NCBI GenBank assembly: GCA_965279165.1
Contig: OZ257140.1
Coordinates: forward strand, 124,001 to 188,000
Direction: 5' to 3'
Length of the DNA stretch: 64,000 bases
From: JBAYIE01 sp965279165
GTDB lineage: Bacteria; Bacteroidota; Bacteroidia; UKL13-3
The notes beneath the pieces were generated by a model, which made no database searches, was not told the origin of the DNA, and saw nothing but the letters and a program-made list of their open reading frames with translations. Made by a program: the position numbers and the translations under genes. Shown here piece by piece: positions 15,840 to 23,947 of this stretch (within the stretch, counting starts at the first letter, position 1; the number at the start of each line of letters is the position of its first letter).

Positions 15840-15868
15840 TTGAAATGTAAATTATTTATTTATGTTTG
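15840..15868 (+). promoter_or_regulatory. Promoter of the nuo operon
   Basis: TTG (15840-15842) and the perfect -7 match TATGTTTG (15861-15868) are separated by 18 bp, the spacing expected for the Bacteroidota housekeeping promoter. Transcription would start around 15873, leaving a short leader before the nuoA ATG at 15891. Confidence 0.6.
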
Positions 15869-15890
15869 CACGTCTTTTCAAAAGCAACCT

Positions 15891-16253
15891 ATGGTAGAAT
15901 CATATAATTATGCTGCGCTAGTTATTCAGTTGTTTGTTGCCCTTGGGTTTGTCGTATTTGCAATGGTGGTTTCTCACCTAGCCGGACCCAAAAGAAACAC
16001 AAGTGATAAACTCATTAGTTTTGAATGTGGAATTGAAAGTCACGGCAATGCAAGATTGCCATTTTCTATTAAGTATTTTCTCACTGCGATTTTATTTGTG
16101 ATGTTTGATGTGGAGGTAATTTTTATGTATCCATGGGCAGTTAATTTTACAGCCTTAGGAAGTACCGGATTTATAGAAATGGTATTGTTTATTGTTACAT
16201 TGTTAATTGGATTTGTTTATATCGTAAAAAAAGGTGCACTTAAATGGGACTAA
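15891..16253 (+). CDS. nuoA: NADH-quinone oxidoreductase subunit A
   Basis: This 120-residue membrane subunit of complex I has three transmembrane helices and a conserved acidic segment (KLISFECGIESHGNAR). That loop lies near the quinone site in characterised complexes. The ATG at 15891 is chosen over one 54 bp upstream because that one lies upstream of the likely transcription start and adds a non-homologous tail. It is the first gene of a 14-gene operon, followed by nuoB after 7 bp. Confidence 0.95.
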   Translation: MVESYNYAALVIQLFVALGFVVFAMVVSHLAGPKRNTSDKLISFECGIESHGNARLPFSIKYFLTAILFVMFDVEVIFMYPWAVNFTALGSTGFIEMVLFIVTLLIGFVYIVKKGALKWD

Positions 16254-16260
16254 TCAAATA

Positions 16261-16833
16261 ATGGAAAAAGAATTACAAAAATCCTTAACCAATTCCGACA
16301 TTAAGATTGTTGAAGCACCTGCAGGTATAGAAGGTCCGGGGTTTATGGCAACATCTTTTGACAAAGTAGTTGGAATGGCACGCGCCAATTCTTTATGGCC
16401 ATTGCCTTTTGCAACTTCTTGTTGTGGAATCGAATTTATGGCAACCATGGGATCAAATTACGACCTTGCCCGATTTGGCTCAGAAAGGATGAGTTTTTCT
16501 CCAAGGCAAGCAGATATATTATTGGTTGCAGGAACCATTGCTAAAAAAATGGGGCCGGTTTTAAAACAGGTATATCTTCAAATGGCCGAACCAAGATGGG
16601 TTCTTGCAATAGGAGCTTGTGCCTCAAGCGGTGGCATTTTTGATACCTATTCGGTATTACAAGGAATAGACAAAGTAATTCCGGTAGATGTTTATGTACC
16701 AGGTTGTCCTCCTCGTCCGGAACAAATTATAGATGGATTGATGAAGGTACAGGAACTGGTTAGAAATGAACCGGTAAGAAGAAGAAACTCGGCTGAATAC
16801 AAAGCACTTTTATCTCAATACGGCATACAATAA
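16261..16833 (+). CDS. nuoB: NADH-quinone oxidoreductase subunit B
   Basis: This 190-residue peripheral-arm subunit carries the terminal [4Fe-4S] cluster N2 that passes electrons to quinone. Ligands are visible: the adjacent cysteines in FATSCCGIEF, the cysteine in GACASSGG and that in VPGCPPRPE. The ATG at 16261 gives the normal family length; an earlier in-frame ATG overlaps nuoA. The stop overlaps the nuoC start by one base (TAATG). Confidence 0.97.
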   Translation: MEKELQKSLTNSDIKIVEAPAGIEGPGFMATSFDKVVGMARANSLWPLPFATSCCGIEFMATMGSNYDLARFGSERMSFSPRQADILLVAGTIAKKMGPVLKQVYLQMAEPRWVLAIGACASSGGIFDTYSVLQGIDKVIPVDVYVPGCPPRPEQIIDGLMKVQELVRNEPVRRRNSAEYKALLSQYGIQ

Positions 16834-17339
16834 TGGCAGAACTATCAAATACATTTGTACGTGAGCAATTGCAGGAGCAGTTTGGTAATGGTATTCTGCT
16901 TGCCGATGAATCGTTTGGCATGTTGGGAATTACCATTCATCCATCTATTTTATTAGAATTAGTAAGTTGGTTAGGAAACCATGAAGATATTCAGGTTAAG
17001 TTTTTAACCGATATCTGCGGAAGCCATTATCCGGATAATACAGGTGCTGAATTGTGTGCCGTATATCACATGCAAAGCATGGTAAAAAATTTCCGTATCC
17101 GCATTAAGTGTTTTCTTCCCATTCAAGAGCCAAATATTTCATCTTTAACCTCTTTGTATGCAAGTGCAAATTGGATGGAAAGAGAAACCTATGATTTTTA
17201 TGGTATTGTGTTCACGGGTCATCCAAATCTTAAACGCATATTAAATGTAGAAGAAATGGATTACTTCCCTTTACGTAAAGAATATCCTTTGGAAGACGGT
17301 ACAAGAACAGATAAAACAGACGAATATTTTGGAAGATAA
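16833..17339 (+). CDS. nuoC: NADH-quinone oxidoreductase subunit C
   Basis: This 168-residue protein corresponds to the 30-kDa subunit of complex I. The signature NWMERETYDFYGIVFTGHPNLKRIL (about 111-135) and the ending DYFPLRKEYPLED are typical. It is a separate polypeptide here, not fused to NuoD as in enterobacteria. The start overlaps the nuoB stop by one base, and the end overlaps the probable nuoD start. Confidence 0.96.
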   Translation: MAELSNTFVREQLQEQFGNGILLADESFGMLGITIHPSILLELVSWLGNHEDIQVKFLTDICGSHYPDNTGAELCAVYHMQSMVKNFRIRIKCFLPIQEPNISSLTSLYASANWMERETYDFYGIVFTGHPNLKRILNVEEMDYFPLRKEYPLEDGTRTDKTDEYFGR

Positions 17340-18552
17340 TAAAACCATAACGGAAGAAATAATCAATGCCCATGAGGATGACATGGTAAGCGAATATACT
17401 ACGCTAAACCTGGGTCCTACCCATCCGGCAACACATGGTATATTCCAGAATGTGTTAACCATGGATGGCGAAATCGTGGTGCATTCGGAACAAACTATTG
17501 GATATATTCACCGGGCTTTCGAAAAAATAGCAGAACGCCGTCCTTATAACCAAATTACGCCATTAACCGACCGTTTAAATTATTGCTCCTCTCCTATTAA
17601 CAACATGGGATGGCATATGACGGTTGAGAAATTATTGGAAGTTGAAATTCCAAAACGCGCTCAATACATGCGTGTAATTATCATGGAATTGGCAAGAGTT
17701 GCGGATCATTTGGTATGTAACGCAGTAATTGGAGTGGATACCGGAGCATTAACCGGATTTACTTATATGTTTCAATGGAGGGAAAAGATTTACGATATTT
17801 TTGAACAGATTTGTGGAGCACGTCTAACTACCAATATTGGCAGAATAGGCGGACTAGAACGCGATTTCAACGATGAAGTATTTAAAAAGATCAGGGCATT
17901 TTTAAAAGAATTCCCACCTGCATTTCAAGAGTTTGCTAACTTATTGGAACGTAACCGTATATTTTATGATAGGGTTGTAAATACCGGAGCCATCAGTGGA
18001 GAACGCGCTTTAAATTATGGATTTACCGGTCCCAATCTGCGTGCTGCAGGCGTGGATTATGATGTCAGGGTTATGAATCCATATTCATCTTACCAGGATT
18101 TTGATTTTGAAATTCCTATTGGAACCAATGGAGATACCTATGATAGGTTTATGGTGAGACAACAGGAAATCAGAGAAAGTTTGAAAATTATAACCCAAGC
18201 TTTGGAGAATCTTCCGCAAGGAAAATTCTTTGCCGACGTACCAGAATTTTATTTGCCTCCAAAACAAGATGTTTACAACCATATGGAAGCATTGATTTGG
18301 CATTTTAAAATTGTGATGGGTGAAACAGATGTGCCAAAGGGCGAGTTATACCATGCAGTAGAAGGAGGCAATGGCGAATTGGGATTTTATTTGGTAAGTG
18401 ATGGAGGAAGGGCTCCCTATAAATTACATTTTCGCCGTCCAAGTTTTATTTTCTATCAGGCATATCCTGAAATGATAAAAGGAGGAATGTTGAGTGATGC
18501 CATATTAACCATGAGCAGCTTGAATGTAATTGCAGGAGAATTAGATGCATAA
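17329..18552 (+). CDS. nuoD: NADH-quinone oxidoreductase subunit D
   Basis: This 407-residue 49-kDa subunit lines the quinone pocket with NuoB. The conserved NLGPTHPATHGIFQN starts near residue 26 and a QTIGYIHRAFEK helix follows. The C-terminus contains RAPYKLHFRRPSF and ends in GELDA. The start shown is a TTG that overlaps nuoC by 11 bp; an ATG at 17383 would remove 18 residues and still keep the conserved core, so either is possible. Confidence 0.96.
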   Translation: MEDNKTITEEIINAHEDDMVSEYTTLNLGPTHPATHGIFQNVLTMDGEIVVHSEQTIGYIHRAFEKIAERRPYNQITPLTDRLNYCSSPINNMGWHMTVEKLLEVEIPKRAQYMRVIIMELARVADHLVCNAVIGVDTGALTGFTYMFQWREKIYDIFEQICGARLTTNIGRIGGLERDFNDEVFKKIRAFLKEFPPAFQEFANLLERNRIFYDRVVNTGAISGERALNYGFTGPNLRAAGVDYDVRVMNPYSSYQDFDFEIPIGTNGDTYDRFMVRQQEIRESLKIITQALENLPQGKFFADVPEFYLPPKQDVYNHMEALIWHFKIVMGETDVPKGELYHAVEGGNGELGFYLVSDGGRAPYKLHFRRPSFIFYQAYPEMIKGGMLSDAILTMSSLNVIAGELDA

Positions 18553-18594
18553 AACAAAAAATTGAATAACATTTATACGAAAAATCCGGAAATA

Positions 18595-19149
18595 ATGAAT
18601 GAATTAAACACACAGGACGCAGTTATTTTCAGTACTGAATCCGATGAACTCATACATAATCTGATTCGGAGGTATCCGGAAGGAAAACAGAAATCGGCTT
18701 TATTGCCCATTTTACATATTGCCCAAGCCGAATTTAATGGTTGGTTGAGTGTGCCTGTAATGGATAAAGTAGCTTCCTACCTTGGTATTCAACCTGTGGA
18801 AGTATATGAAGTTGCGTCGTTTTACAGTATGTTTAATTTAAAACCGGTTGGACATTGTTTAATTGAAGTGTGCCGAACCAGTTCTTGCTGGTTAAGAGGT
18901 GCCAATGATATTATTGCACATATCGAAAAACGAATTGGAATTAAAGATGGTGAGACTTCTGCTGATGGTAAATTTACTTTAAAAACAGTAGAATGTTTAG
19001 GTTCATGTGGTACTGCTCCTATGTTACAAATTGGAGAGAAATTTCATGAAAATTTAACCCTTGAAGGATTGGATAAGTTAATCGAGTTGCATAAAACCGA
19101 TACTTCACACAGCAAATATTTGGATCAAGCTACTTTCCGTAAAAACTAA
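18595..19149 (+). CDS. nuoE: NADH-quinone oxidoreductase subunit E
   Basis: This 184-residue thioredoxin-like subunit of the NADH-input module holds a [2Fe-2S] cluster. Cysteines are seen in VCRTSSCWLRGA and in VECLGSCGTAPM, the usual 4-Cys pattern. The ATG at 18595 (MNELN) is preferred over a TTG 33 bp earlier. The gene lies 42 bp after nuoD and 3 bp before nuoF. Confidence 0.95.
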   Translation: MNELNTQDAVIFSTESDELIHNLIRRYPEGKQKSALLPILHIAQAEFNGWLSVPVMDKVASYLGIQPVEVYEVASFYSMFNLKPVGHCLIEVCRTSSCWLRGANDIIAHIEKRIGIKDGETSADGKFTLKTVECLGSCGTAPMLQIGEKFHENLTLEGLDKLIELHKTDTSHSKYLDQATFRKN

Positions 19150-19152
19150 ACC

Positions 19153-20514
19153 ATGGAAAGAAAATTATTATTAGAACATATAAACGTTCCGGGAATAGAC
19201 ACTTTTTCTGTGTATCGTTCAAAAGGCGGCTATCGTTCGGTAGAAAAAGCTCTTAAAACTATGACTCCGGAATTGGTAGTGGAAGAAGTAAAGAAATCGG
19301 GATTAAGAGGCCGAGGTGGTGCGGGTTTTCCAACCGGAATGAAATGGGGATTTTTGGCAAAACCGGAAGGCGTTCCTCGTTATTTGGTTTGCAATGCCGA
19401 CGAATCAGAACCCGGTACTTTTAAAGATCGTTATTTGATGGAGCATCTCCCCCATTTGTTAATTGAGGGAATGATAACTTCCAGTTTTGCTTTGGGTGCT
19501 AAAACATCTTATATTTATGTAAGGGGCGAATTTTTTTACCTGATTCGTAAATTAGAAAAAGCAATTGATGAGGCATATAAAAACGGTTTTCTTGGAAAGA
19601 ATATTTTAGGAAGCGGTTACGATCTCGATATATATGTGCATCCGGGTGCTGGAGCTTACATCTGTGGTGAAGAAACAGCTTTACTTGAATCGCTAGAAGG
19701 CAAACGAGGTAACCCACGTATTAAACCGCCATTCCCGGCAATTAAAGGCTTGTATGATTGTCCTACTGTTGTTAATAATGTTGAAACCATTGCTTCCGTT
19801 GTACCCATTATCAATGACGGTGGAGATACTTATGCCAAAATTGGTATCGGTCGATCAACCGGAACCAAACTTATTTCAGCTTCCGGACATATCAATAAAC
19901 CTGGGGTATATGAAATTGAAATGGGTTTACCGGTGGAAGAGTTTATATACAGTGATCATTTTTGTGGTGGTATATTGAATGGTAAAAAATTGAAAGCCGT
20001 TGTGGCAGGTGGTTCATCTGTACCGGTTTTACCAGCCGAATTGATCTTAAAAACCGCCAATGGAGAACCACGGTTAATGACCTATGAAAGTCTTGCTGAT
20101 GGCGGATTTGCAACCGGAACCATGCTGGGTTCAGGAGGTTTTATTGTGATGGATGAAAGTACCAACATCGTTAAAAATCTTTTTACATTCGCTCGTTTTT
20201 ATCACCATGAAAGTTGCGGACAATGTAGTCCATGCCGCGAAGGAACTGCATGGATGGAAAAAATATTACATCGGTTAATTGATGGACATGGCACCATGGC
20301 CGACATTGATTTGTTATGGGATATCCAGAGCAAAATTGAAGGAAATACGATTTGTCCTTTAGGCGATGCAGCTGCATGGCCGGTAGCAAGTGCTATACGA
20401 CATTTCCGAAGCGAGTTTGAAGAGTATGTGAAGGAACCACAACATATACGCGACGTTAAATATTATTTTCATTGTAACAACTTAGATCCCGCTGTAGCAT
20501 ACAGCAGTTTATAA
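19153..20514 (+). CDS. nuoF: NADH-quinone oxidoreductase subunit F
   Basis: This 453-residue flavoprotein subunit oxidises NADH. The NADH/FMN glycine-rich segment GRGGAGFPTGMKWGF lies near residue 53, GAGAYICGEETALLES near 162, and the [4Fe-4S] cluster segment ESCGQCSPCREGT near 354. Length is normal. It lies directly between nuoE and nuoG, with 1 bp to the latter. Confidence 0.98.
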   Translation: MERKLLLEHINVPGIDTFSVYRSKGGYRSVEKALKTMTPELVVEEVKKSGLRGRGGAGFPTGMKWGFLAKPEGVPRYLVCNADESEPGTFKDRYLMEHLPHLLIEGMITSSFALGAKTSYIYVRGEFFYLIRKLEKAIDEAYKNGFLGKNILGSGYDLDIYVHPGAGAYICGEETALLESLEGKRGNPRIKPPFPAIKGLYDCPTVVNNVETIASVVPIINDGGDTYAKIGIGRSTGTKLISASGHINKPGVYEIEMGLPVEEFIYSDHFCGGILNGKKLKAVVAGGSSVPVLPAELILKTANGEPRLMTYESLADGGFATGTMLGSGGFIVMDESTNIVKNLFTFARFYHHESCGQCSPCREGTAWMEKILHRLIDGHGTMADIDLLWDIQSKIEGNTICPLGDAAAWPVASAIRHFRSEFEEYVKEPQHIRDVKYYFHCNNLDPAVAYSSL

Positions 20515-20515
20515 A

Positions 20516-21484
20516 ATGGCTAAAGTAACCATCGACGGAATAGAAATTGAAGTACCGGAAGGTACCACCATTTTGCAAGCGGCCAGAATGATTGGTCCGG
20601 ATGTAGCGCCTCCAACCATGTGCTATTATTCTAAATTAAAAACCAGTGGCGGTTATTGTCGTACCTGCTTGGTAGAAGTAACCAAGGGTTCAGAAAAAGA
20701 CCCTCGTCCGATACCTAAGTTAGTTGCTTCTTGCCGCACAGCAGTTATGGATGGAATGGTGGTTGGAAATACTACCTCACCAAAAGTGCTGGAAGCTAGG
20801 GCAAGTGTAGTGGAATTTTTGTTGCTCAATCACCCATTGGATTGTCCGGTATGCGACCAAGCCGGCGAATGTCATTTACAGGATTTAAGTTACGAACATG
20901 GGAATTATAAAACACGTACAGAATTTGAACGGAGAACATTCGAGAAAATAGATATCGGTTCCAATATCCAATTACACATGACCCGTTGTATTCTTTGTTA
21001 CCGCTGTGTTAAAACAGCCGAACAAATCACAGATGGTAGGGTTCATGGGGTATTTAATCGTGGAGATGCATCAGAGATTTCGACATACATTAAAGAAGCG
21101 GTCGACAATGATTTTTCCGGAAATATGATTGATGTGTGTCCGGTTGGTGCATTAACCGATAAAACATTTCGTTTTAAAAGCAGGGTTTGGTTTACCAAGC
21201 CTATGTATGCGCATCGGAATTGTGAAACATGTTCTGGAAAAGTAACCTTATGGTACAAAGGAGAAGAGGTATTAAGGGTTACAGGAAGAAAAGACCAATG
21301 GGGTGAAGTTGAAGAATTTATTTGTGATACTTGCCGGTTCCACAAAAAGAAAACATCCGATTGGGAAGTTGAAGGAGTTGCTACCGTTAGTCGTAATTCA
21401 GTTATATCGGCAAATAAATACACCAACAAGTTGGTGAATCCTAAAGAATTTCATTTAAACGATATTAAAGCAATCACAGAATAA
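20516..21484 (+). CDS. nuoG: NADH-quinone oxidoreductase subunit G, short form
   Basis: This 322-residue protein has the N-terminal electron-transfer part of NuoG only: a [2Fe-2S] ferredoxin domain (Cys in MCYYSK, GGYCRTCLVEV and ASCRTAV), the His-Cys3 cluster region (CPVCDQAGECHLQD) and a [4Fe-4S] cluster region (TRCILCYRCVK, VCPVGAL). The large molybdopterin-type domain of the roughly 900-residue enterobacterial protein is missing, with no frameshift. This short form is usual for Bacteroidota. The stop overlaps the nuoH start by one base. Confidence 0.93.
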   Translation: MAKVTIDGIEIEVPEGTTILQAARMIGPDVAPPTMCYYSKLKTSGGYCRTCLVEVTKGSEKDPRPIPKLVASCRTAVMDGMVVGNTTSPKVLEARASVVEFLLLNHPLDCPVCDQAGECHLQDLSYEHGNYKTRTEFERRTFEKIDIGSNIQLHMTRCILCYRCVKTAEQITDGRVHGVFNRGDASEISTYIKEAVDNDFSGNMIDVCPVGALTDKTFRFKSRVWFTKPMYAHRNCETCSGKVTLWYKGEEVLRVTGRKDQWGEVEEFICDTCRFHKKKTSDWEVEGVATVSRNSVISANKYTNKLVNPKEFHLNDIKAITE

Positions 21485-22509
21485 TGGATTGGATGTTACT
21501 TTTAGACAAAACGATTTTAATCCTGGTTATCTTTATGATAAGCCTCGGGATTGCAGCCTATTCAACTTATGGAGAACGTAAGGTGGCAGCATTTTTACAG
21601 GATCGGGTTGGTCCGGATCGTGCAGGACCATTCGGGTTATTACAACCTTTAGCTGATGGGGTTAAAATGTTTTTAAAAGAAGAAATCATACCCAATTCGT
21701 CCAATAAATTTCTGTTTATACTCGGTCCTTGTATTTTTATGCTTACGGCATTAATGACAAGTGCTATCATACCTTGGGGTAAATCATTTCAATTTGGCGA
21801 CCACGTTTTTAATTTACAAGTAGCTGATTTAAATGTAGGTATTTTATATCTGTTTGCTGTTGTATCGATTGGTGGTTATGGCATCATGATAGGTGGCTGG
21901 TCTTCTAATAATAAGTTTGCATTGTTGGGAGCATTACGAGCTTCTTCCCAAATGATAAGTTACGAACTTCCTATGGGAATGGCCATTGTGGCTTTATTGT
22001 TATTTAATAACTCATTAAGTTTACGCGATATTGTAGATGCGCAAACCGGCTTTCATTGGAATGTATTTTACCAACCATTGGGCTTTTTAATTTTTATTGT
22101 TTGTGCATTTGCTGAGTGTAATAGAGCACCATTTGATTTACCGGAAAGTGAATCAGAATTGGTAGGTGGATACCATACCGAATACAGTTCTATGAAACTA
22201 GGCCTTTATTTGTTTGCTGAATACATTAACATGTTTATTTCATCGGCAATAATTTCATGTCTTTACTTTGGTGGTTATCATTTTCCCGGAATCGACAGCC
22301 TTGATTTACCGACGAATATTGCAGCCATTGTAAGTGTTATGGTATTGTTCAGTAAGATTATATTTTTCATTTTCTTCTTTATGTGGGTAAGATGGACCTT
22401 ACCAAGATTCCGTTACGACCAATTGATGCGATTGGGTTGGATGGTTTTAATTCCGTTATCGATACTCAATGTTTTAATAACCGGGGCTTGGTTAACTTTT
22501 TTCAAATAA
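21484..22509 (+). CDS. nuoH: NADH-quinone oxidoreductase subunit H
   Basis: This 341-residue membrane subunit with about eight helices links the quinone pocket to the proton-pumping arm. Family marks are ERKVAAFLQDRVGPDRAGP near residue 31 and the acidic loop ECNRAPFDLPESESELVGG near 215. The start overlaps the nuoG stop (TAATG). Confidence 0.98.
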   Translation: MDWMLLLDKTILILVIFMISLGIAAYSTYGERKVAAFLQDRVGPDRAGPFGLLQPLADGVKMFLKEEIIPNSSNKFLFILGPCIFMLTALMTSAIIPWGKSFQFGDHVFNLQVADLNVGILYLFAVVSIGGYGIMIGGWSSNNKFALLGALRASSQMISYELPMGMAIVALLLFNNSLSLRDIVDAQTGFHWNVFYQPLGFLIFIVCAFAECNRAPFDLPESESELVGGYHTEYSSMKLGLYLFAEYINMFISSAIISCLYFGGYHFPGIDSLDLPTNIAAIVSVMVLFSKIIFFIFFFMWVRWTLPRFRYDQLMRLGWMVLIPLSILNVLITGAWLTFFK

Positions 22510-22527
22510 TACAATCATTAAGATAAT

Positions 22528-23103
22528 ATGCAGCCATTAACCAATCGATCTAAAGTAGTAGTTAAACATGAGTTAAACTGGATAGAGAAATTATATCTAC
22601 CGGCTATTGCACATGGTATGCTCATTACTTTTAAGCACTTGTTTAAAAAGCATGCAACCACAAAATATCCTGACGAAAAGCGTGAAATAGCACCGGTTTA
22701 TCGTGGTATGCATGTATTAAAAAGAGATGCTCAAGGAAGAGAAAATTGTACTGCTTGTGGTTTATGTGCAGTTGCATGTCCGGCAGAAGCGATTACCATG
22801 GATGCTGCTGAAAGAAAAAAAGGCGAAGAACATTTGTACCGTGAAGAGAAATATGCCGCGAAATATGAAATCGATATGTTGCGTTGTATTTTCTGTGGTT
22901 TATGCGAAGAAGCTTGTCCAAAGGATGCAATTTACCTTACCGATAGATTAGTAAAACCGGAATACAAGCGTTCAACATTTATTTATGGTAAAGATGTTTT
23001 GGTTGAAGGTATTAAACCGGAAGATCGTATTGATATTACCAAGCGTAAAAAGAATTATGAGATGAATCCTGAACCAATAGTTAATACTTTAAAATCTAAC
23101 TAA
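22528..23103 (+). CDS. nuoI: NADH-quinone oxidoreductase subunit I
   Basis: This 191-residue ferredoxin-type subunit has two [4Fe-4S] motifs, CTACGLCAVACP (about 73) and CIFCGLCEEACP (about 123). These carry clusters N6a and N6b, which feed electrons to NuoB. It lies 18 bp after nuoH and 1 bp before nuoJ. Confidence 0.97.
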   Translation: MQPLTNRSKVVVKHELNWIEKLYLPAIAHGMLITFKHLFKKHATTKYPDEKREIAPVYRGMHVLKRDAQGRENCTACGLCAVACPAEAITMDAAERKKGEEHLYREEKYAAKYEIDMLRCIFCGLCEEACPKDAIYLTDRLVKPEYKRSTFIYGKDVLVEGIKPEDRIDITKRKKNYEMNPEPIVNTLKSN

Positions 23104-23104
23104 C

Positions 23105-23608
23105 ATGATGAATCAACTGCTTTTCATATTTCTTTCCTTTCTAACGTTGGTAAGTGCACTTACGGTGGTTTTCACTAAAAATCCCATGTACAGCGTACTT
23201 TCATTAATTTTTTGTTTTTTCACCATTGCCGGACATTATATCTTACTGCATGCACAATTTCTCGCCATTGTACATCTGATTGTATATGCAGGTGCAATAA
23301 TGGTATTATTTCTATTTGTGGTGATGTTGCTTAACCTGAATGCAGAAACAGAACCGCACAAACCAAATAAAATCAGAATTGCTGCAGTTATTTCATCCGG
23401 TATTTTATTGTTAACATTAATTGCAGCCATGAAAACCGGTACCATAGGGGCATATCAATCAGCAACGAATACAACCATGGGTCAGGTACAAAATATTGGG
23501 CAGCGGTTATTTACTGATTTTCTGCTTCCTTTTGAGATTTCTTCCATTTTGTTCTTATCGGCAATGATTGGCGCAGTATTGTTAGCTAAAAAAAATAATC
23601 CAAAGTAA
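23105..23608 (+). CDS. nuoJ: NADH-quinone oxidoreductase subunit J
   Basis: This 167-residue hydrophobic protein has five predicted helices. The conserved helix LAIVHLIVYAGAIMVLFLFVVML (about 53-76) is the marker of NuoJ. It belongs to the membrane arm of complex I and sits between nuoI and nuoK with 1-bp gaps. Confidence 0.96.
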   Translation: MMNQLLFIFLSFLTLVSALTVVFTKNPMYSVLSLIFCFFTIAGHYILLHAQFLAIVHLIVYAGAIMVLFLFVVMLLNLNAETEPHKPNKIRIAAVISSGILLLTLIAAMKTGTIGAYQSATNTTMGQVQNIGQRLFTDFLLPFEISSILFLSAMIGAVLLAKKNNPK

Positions 23609-23609
23609 T

Positions 23610-23930
23610 ATGACAAACGATTTTATACCTATCCCGCATAATTGGTACCTATTGTTAAGCACCATATTGTTTTGTATTGGAATAATGGGTGTACTGTTTC
23701 GCAGGAATGCTATCATTATTCTAATGTGCATTGAATTAATGCTAAATGCAGTTAATTTATTACTGGTATCCTTCTCCGCATACGGTAACAATAGCGACGG
23801 TCAAGTTTTTGTTTTCTTTATCATGGTGGTTGCAGCGGCTGAAGTAGCTGTAGGTTTGGCTTTATTGATGAGCATTTACCGGAATATTGCAAGCACCGAC
23901 ATCGATGTTTTAAGTAAACTTAAAGGGTAA
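23610..23930 (+). CDS. nuoK: NADH-quinone oxidoreductase subunit K
   Basis: This 106-residue protein has three transmembrane helices, homologous to MrpC and ND4L. The buried glutamates of the proton path are visible in ICIELMLNAVN and in AAEVAVGLAL. Length is normal. Confidence 0.96.
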   Translation: MTNDFIPIPHNWYLLLSTILFCIGIMGVLFRRNAIIILMCIELMLNAVNLLLVSFSAYGNNSDGQVFVFFIMVVAAAEVAVGLALLMSIYRNIASTDIDVLSKLKG

Positions 23931-23947
23931 CAAAAAAAGTAAAGAAA

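Noticed and set aside
20516..21484. nuoG as a truncated pseudogene.
   Set aside because: All expected Fe-S ligands are present, the frame is intact and the gene is tightly fitted between nuoF and nuoH, so the short form is the natural one.
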